Shown here: one piece after another, positions 60,888 through 64,000 of the stretch | How the letters are laid out: each line of letters begins with the position of its first letter | Position numbering within the stretch: position 1 is the stretch's first letter | Origin: Bauldia sp. | GTDB lineage: Bacteria; Pseudomonadota; Alphaproteobacteria; Rhizobiales; Kaistiaceae | Length of the DNA: 64,000 nt | Assembly (NCBI GenBank): GCA_037200845.1 | Contig: JBBCGQ010000001.1 | Span: 1,488,001 to 1,552,000, forward strand | Direction: 5' to 3' | The notes under the pieces: model-generated | The model's input: the letters and a program-made list of their open reading frames with translations, nothing else | Databases searched by the model: none | Told to the model about the DNA's origin: nothing | Position numbers and translations under genes: made by a program

Positions 60888-60974
60888 GTCATTCCGGCGA
60901 AAGCCGGAATCCAGCGCACCACTAGCGGCCGGGATTGATGCCAGCGCCGGACCTCCGGCTTTCGCCGGGGTGAC
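60888..60974. repeat. REP-like palindromic repeat, GTCATTCCGGCGAAAGCCGGAAT type
   Basis: GTCATTCCGGCGAAAGCCGG at the left faces CCGGCTTTCGCCGGGGTGAC at the right. It is the fifth member of the family in the window, in the 208-bp gap between the Atm1-like and psd genes. Confidence 0.75.
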
Positions 60975-61036
60975 GCGGGAGAGGGGAGACGGCCACCTCC
61001 CTTCACATCCACCGGCCGCCGTGCTTCCGTCCCGTC

Positions 61037-61747
61037 ATGACCACCGCGGAAACCATCATCGTCTCGATCCGCAAGATGCTCGTGCCGGTGCGGCCCGAGG
61101 GCTACCCGTTCATCGCCATCCTCGCCGTCGTCGCGCTGTTCTTCGGCTGGTACTGGCAGCCGGTGCTGTGGGTAGGGCTGATCCTTGCCTTCTGGTGCGC
61201 GTATTTCTTCCGCGACCCGGCGCGCGTGACGCCGCAGGACGAGGCGCTGGTGATCAGCCCTGCCGACGGCCGTATTGTGGAGGTATCGCTCGGCGTCGCG
61301 CCGAAGGAACTGGCGATGGGCGAGCAGACGCGCCGGCGCGTTTCCATCGTGATGAGTCTGTTCGATTGCCACGTCAACCGCTCGCCGGTCGCCGGCCGCG
61401 TCCTTCGCGTCGTCTACACGTCGGGCCGGCGCGGCAGCGCCGACATCGACCGGGCGAGCCCCGGCAATGAGCGGAACGGCTTCGTCATCGAGACGCCGAA
61501 CGGCCCCGTCGGCGTCGTGCAGATCGCAGGGCTGGTGGCGCGGCGCATCGTCGGCTTCCGTGCCGCCGGCGATCCGCTGGCGCAGGGCGAGCGCATCGGC
61601 CTCATCCGCTTCGGCTCGCAGGTCGATCTGTATTTGCCCGTCGCCGCCGGCATCGTCGTTGCCGAGGGGCAGACGGCGATCGCGGGCGAGACGGTGATCG
61701 CGCGCTTCGGCGGCGGCAATGCCGACCGCCGCGTCAGGATCGACTAG
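61037..61747 (+). CDS. psd: Phosphatidylserine decarboxylase proenzyme
   Basis: 236 residues of the short PSD-A type. Two membrane segments near the start ('YPFIAILAVVALFFGWYW', 'VLWVGLILAFWCAYFF') precede 'ISPADGRIVEV' with an active-site Asp, 'FMSLFDCHVNRSPV'-type metal/active region ('VMSLFDCHVNRSPVAG') and the self-cleavage site in 'IRFGSQVDLYLP', where Gly-Ser is cut to generate the pyruvoyl group. It makes phosphatidylethanolamine at the inner membrane. The partner phosphatidylserine synthase gene, often next to psd in this order, is not here. Confidence 0.94.
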   Translation: MTTAETIIVSIRKMLVPVRPEGYPFIAILAVVALFFGWYWQPVLWVGLILAFWCAYFFRDPARVTPQDEALVISPADGRIVEVSLGVAPKELAMGEQTRRRVSIVMSLFDCHVNRSPVAGRVLRVVYTSGRRGSADIDRASPGNERNGFVIETPNGPVGVVQIAGLVARRIVGFRAAGDPLAQGERIGLIRFGSQVDLYLPVAAGIVVAEGQTAIAGETVIARFGGGNADRRVRID

Positions 61748-61947
61748 CGGCGATACTCGGTGAGCAGTTTGACGCGGTCGGCGAGTGGAATGTTCGGCGC
61801 CGCCTTGCGCATCGCTCCGAGCGCCGACGAGCCCGTCTCCGGCGCCATCAGCACGAGAATCTGGCGGAGCCGCGCAATCTGGATGTCGATCTGCTCGCTG
61901 ACTTTTTCGTCGTCGGCGGTTGTCAGCCGCAAGTGGGGTTTACCCAT
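61744..61947 (-). CDS. Small hypothetical protein convergent with psd
   Basis: 67 residues from ATG 61947: 'LTTADDEKVSEQIDIQIARLRQILVLM' then 'GSSALGAMRKAAPNIPLADRVKLLTEYRR'. It looks like two amphipathic helices with a short linker. The stop overlaps the psd stop by 4 bp. No family is recognised. The reading frame extends upstream to 62031, but that part overlaps the promoter of the deacetylase gene. Confidence 0.65.
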   Translation of the reverse strand: MGKPHLRLTTADDEKVSEQIDIQIARLRQILVLMAPETGSSALGAMRKAAPNIPLADRVKLLTEYRR

Positions 61948-62078
61948 GGCACAACGTCCCAATCTCAAGCCAGCCCATGGGCCAGCTTGGGCGGTTACGG
62001 TTAATGTTCGCTTAAAAGACGGGCTTCGCATCCGCGCCGCCTCTGGGCCATCATGAGGCGTGCGAAGGAGAGGGGAAA

Positions 62079-62993
62079 ATGGCTGAGAAATATCCGCGCG
62101 ACATGATCGGATACGGGCGCAATCCGCCCGACGCCAAGTGGCCGGGCGAGGCGCGCGTCGCGGTGCAGTTCGTCGTCAACTACGAAGAGGGCGGCGAGAA
62201 CAACATCCTCCACGGCGACGCCGCGTCGGAGGCGTTCCTGTCCGAGATTGTGGGCGCTCAAGCCTGGCCCGGCATGCGCCACGCCAACATGGAGTCGATC
62301 TACGAGTACGGCTCGCGCGCCGGCTTCTGGCGGCTGTGGCGCATGTTCACCGAGCGCCAGGTGCCGGTGACGGTGTACGGCGTCGCCACCGCCATGGCGC
62401 GCAACCCCGACGTCGTTGTTGCGATGAAGGAAGCCGACTGGGAGATCGCCAGCCACGGCCTGAAGTGGGTCGAGATGAAGGACAAGACCGAGGCCGAGGA
62501 GCGCCGCGACATCGCCGAGGCGGTGCGCATCCACACCGAGATCACGGGCCAGCGGCCGCTCGGATTGTACCAGGGTCGCTCGTCCAACAACTCGATCCGG
62601 CTGGCGGCGGAGGAGGGCGGCTTCGTCTATTCCTCCGACGCCTACGCCGACGATTTGCCCTACTGGATCGCCGGGCCGAACGGTCCGTTCCTGATCATCC
62701 CCTACACGCTCGACGCCAACGACATGCGCTTCGCCACGCCGCAGGGGTTCAATTCAGGCGACCAGTTCTACGCCTATCTCAAGGACTCGTTCGACACGCT
62801 CTACGCCGAAGGCGAGCGCGGCAGTCCGAAGATGATGTCGGTCGGCCTGCACTGCCGCCTGGTCGGAAGGCCGGGCAGGGCGGCGGCGCTCGCCCGCTTC
62901 ATCGACTACGTCCAGTCGAAGGAAAAGGTCTGGCTGCCGCGGCGCATCGACATCGCCTGGCACTGGCACGCCCACCACAAGCCGAGGGCCTAG
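62079..62993 (+). CDS. puuE: PuuE-type polysaccharide-deacetylase-fold hydrolase
   Basis: 304 residues of the NodB-fold group related to allantoinase PuuE. 'RVAVQFVVNYEEGGENNILHGDAASE' is the diagnostic start, 'VYGVATAMARNP' and 'WEIASHGLKWVEM' contain the expected His, and 'HWHAHHKP' ends the protein. PuuE opens the allantoin ring without metal. Related proteins act on other cyclic amides or N-acetyl groups, so the symbol is by similarity. No other purine-catabolism gene is in the window. AGGAGAGGGG precedes the ATG. Confidence 0.85.
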   Translation: MAEKYPRDMIGYGRNPPDAKWPGEARVAVQFVVNYEEGGENNILHGDAASEAFLSEIVGAQAWPGMRHANMESIYEYGSRAGFWRLWRMFTERQVPVTVYGVATAMARNPDVVVAMKEADWEIASHGLKWVEMKDKTEAEERRDIAEAVRIHTEITGQRPLGLYQGRSSNNSIRLAAEEGGFVYSSDAYADDLPYWIAGPNGPFLIIPYTLDANDMRFATPQGFNSGDQFYAYLKDSFDTLYAEGERGSPKMMSVGLHCRLVGRPGRAAALARFIDYVQSKEKVWLPRRIDIAWHWHAHHKPRA

Positions 62994-63898
62994 GCGGCGG
63001 CGAACAGTCCGGCGATGGCGGGATCGGCCAGCAGCGCCGCGCGTCCCGCCTCGTCGAGCGGCAGCAGCGGCGGCCGCACGCTCCGCCACGCCGGATCGCG
63101 ATAGCGCTCCGCCAGCACGACCTTGACCGAAGAGATCAGCCCGCGCGCCTCGGCGGCGCGGCGGACGGCGTTGACGTCGTCCTGCCGGCGTCCGGCGTCC
63201 GGTGCCTGCCACTCGCGCACCAGCGTCGCGATCGCCCGCGCGTTGATGTTGGCGGTCGCCGAGATGCAGCCGACGGCGCCCGCCGCCATCGCGGCAACCG
63301 CGTGCGTCTCCGCGCCCGGGAAAACCGCGAAGCCGGGAAACGCCTCGATGATGCCCTTGATGCGCGGGAAGTCGCCGGAGGAATCTTTCATGCCGACGAC
63401 GACGCCCGGAAACGCCGCGATCAGTTTCGCGATCAGCTCGAGCGAGAAGCCGACCGCCGTCTGCTGCGGGATATGATAGAGCAGCACGCGCGGCACCTGC
63501 GCGCCGCATCCCTCGATCAGCTTGGCGATGAAGGCGAAGACGCCCGCGTCGGTGACGCCCTTGTAGTAGAACGGCGGCAGCAGCAGCACGCCGGCGCTGC
63601 CCAGTGCCGCGGCATGGCGCGTCAGCGCGATCGCATCGGCGAGCGACGCGGAGCCGGTGCCCGGCAACAACTGTGATGCCGCGATGCCGCTGGCGACGCA
63701 CGCGTCGATGACGCGCCGCCGCTCGTCGAGGCCGAGGGAATTCGCTTCGCTGGTGGTGCCGAGGATGGCGAGGCCCTTCGCGCCGTCGGCGATCATCGCG
63801 CGGCCGTGCGCGACGAGGCGCGTGGTATCTACCGCTCCGGTTTCGTTGAAGGGCGTGGCGGCAGGCGGCCAGAGGCCGGTGAGGGGCGAGAGCGACAT
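62990..63898 (-). CDS. DapA/NanA-family aldolase or dehydratase
   Basis: 302 residues of the dihydrodipicolinate synthase superfamily. The Schiff-base lysine is in 'VVVGMKDSSGD', the catalytic Tyr in 'VLLYHIPQQT', and 'ILGTTSEANSL' is the pyruvate-binding GTT[ST]E loop. Divergent C-terminal sequence argues against true DapA. A 2-keto acid aldolase for sugar acids or a hydroxyproline-pathway enzyme is possible. The stop overlaps that of the PuuE-like gene by 4 bp. Confidence 0.88.
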   Translation of the reverse strand: MSLSPLTGLWPPAATPFNETGAVDTTRLVAHGRAMIADGAKGLAILGTTSEANSLGLDERRRVIDACVASGIAASQLLPGTGSASLADAIALTRHAAALGSAGVLLLPPFYYKGVTDAGVFAFIAKLIEGCGAQVPRVLLYHIPQQTAVGFSLELIAKLIAAFPGVVVGMKDSSGDFPRIKGIIEAFPGFAVFPGAETHAVAAMAAGAVGCISATANINARAIATLVREWQAPDAGRRQDDVNAVRRAAEARGLISSVKVVLAERYRDPAWRSVRPPLLPLDEAGRAALLADPAIAGLFAAA

Positions 63899-63922
63899 TG
63901 CCCCTGAATATCAGATTTTATT

Positions 63923-64000
63923 TCAGGCGGCCTGCGGCACGTCGTCGAAGGAGACGCCCATGGCGTTTTCGGTCCGCCACCGCACCGTGCAAGGATGGCG
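63923..64000 (-). CDS. C-terminal end of a possible PilZ-domain protein, cut by window edge
   Basis: Only 25 codons lie in the window: '..CTVRWRTENAMGVSFDDVPQAA' then stop. The pattern C-x-V-x-W-R-x5-G-V-x-F is seen at the end of PilZ domains, which bind cyclic di-GMP. The N-terminal binding motif would lie beyond the window, so the assignment is weak. Confidence 0.45.
   Translation of the reverse strand, partial: RHPCTVRWRTENAMGVSFDDVPQAA

Overview
The window is about 65% GC and looks like chromosome of an alphaproteobacterium, most likely of the order Hyphomicrobiales (Rhizobiales). Supporting signs are a DUF2865 protein, a Zur box of the alphaproteobacterial type upstream of znuA, an alphaproteobacterial YkuD lipoprotein, an Atm1-type exporter, and several families of GC-rich palindromic intergenic repeats. 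The genus cannot be read from the sequence.

Layout. (1) 1-10,200: a partial DMT exporter, a coiled-coil membrane protein with a peptidoglycan-binding tail, a DUF971 protein, a ThuA-like/Gfo-Idh-MocA pair, a complete ribose-type ABC sugar importer (ATPase, permease, binding protein), and an ExoZ-like acyltransferase. The ThuA-like and oxidoreductase genes beside the importer suggest uptake and oxidative processing of a sugar or polyol. (2) 10,291-25,633: an integrated 15.3 kb mobile element of prophage or satellite type. It splits a host tRNA-Val(CAC) gene exactly at the 7-nt anticodon loop and carries a complete, diverged tRNA-Val(CAC) just inside its left end, downstream of the host tRNA promoter. 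It encodes a tape-measure protein with a tail lysozyme domain but no other recognisable virion gene. It also has several small unknown proteins, a primase and helicase-like replication module, a serine recombinase beside TGTCCGAA-type repeats, a two-gene cassette of HEPN-motif proteins on the opposite strand, an excisionase-like gene, and a tyrosine integrase next to the right attachment site. (3) 25,676-28,829: a HAD phosphatase, a DUF2214 membrane protein, and a large protein with an alginate-lyase-like C-terminal region. (4) 28,895-42,071: core metabolism (succinate-semialdehyde dehydrogenase, rpiA, DUF2059, glutathione reductase, class II DAHP synthase), a NEW3-domain protein with an ABC exporter, dienelactone hydrolase, NAD synthase, a BrnT/BrnA toxin-antitoxin pair, and a RecD-like helicase. 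(5) 42,298-49,450: L,D-transpeptidase, DUF2865 protein, the Zur-regulated znuACB zinc importer, a VIT-family metal transporter, and a lytic transglycosylase with a small membrane protein. (6) 49,669-64,000: cysS, paired VOC and paired GFA proteins, citramalate synthase, a LOG-family protein, a LysM/Ig-like protein, a GT25 glycosyltransferase, an Atm1-like exporter, phosphatidylserine decarboxylase, a PuuE-type deacetylase, a DapA-family enzyme, and the end of a possible PilZ protein.

An unusual technical feature is that about sixteen apparent +1/-1 frameshifts, mostly in short homopolymers, fall between about 13.2 and 28.7 kb. They affect element and host genes alike, and I detect none elsewhere. 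Either the region is decaying or the assembly is poor there. Gene calls in that span are therefore given as composites where both frames are clearly coding. All functions are inferred from sequence reading alone; no database search was possible.
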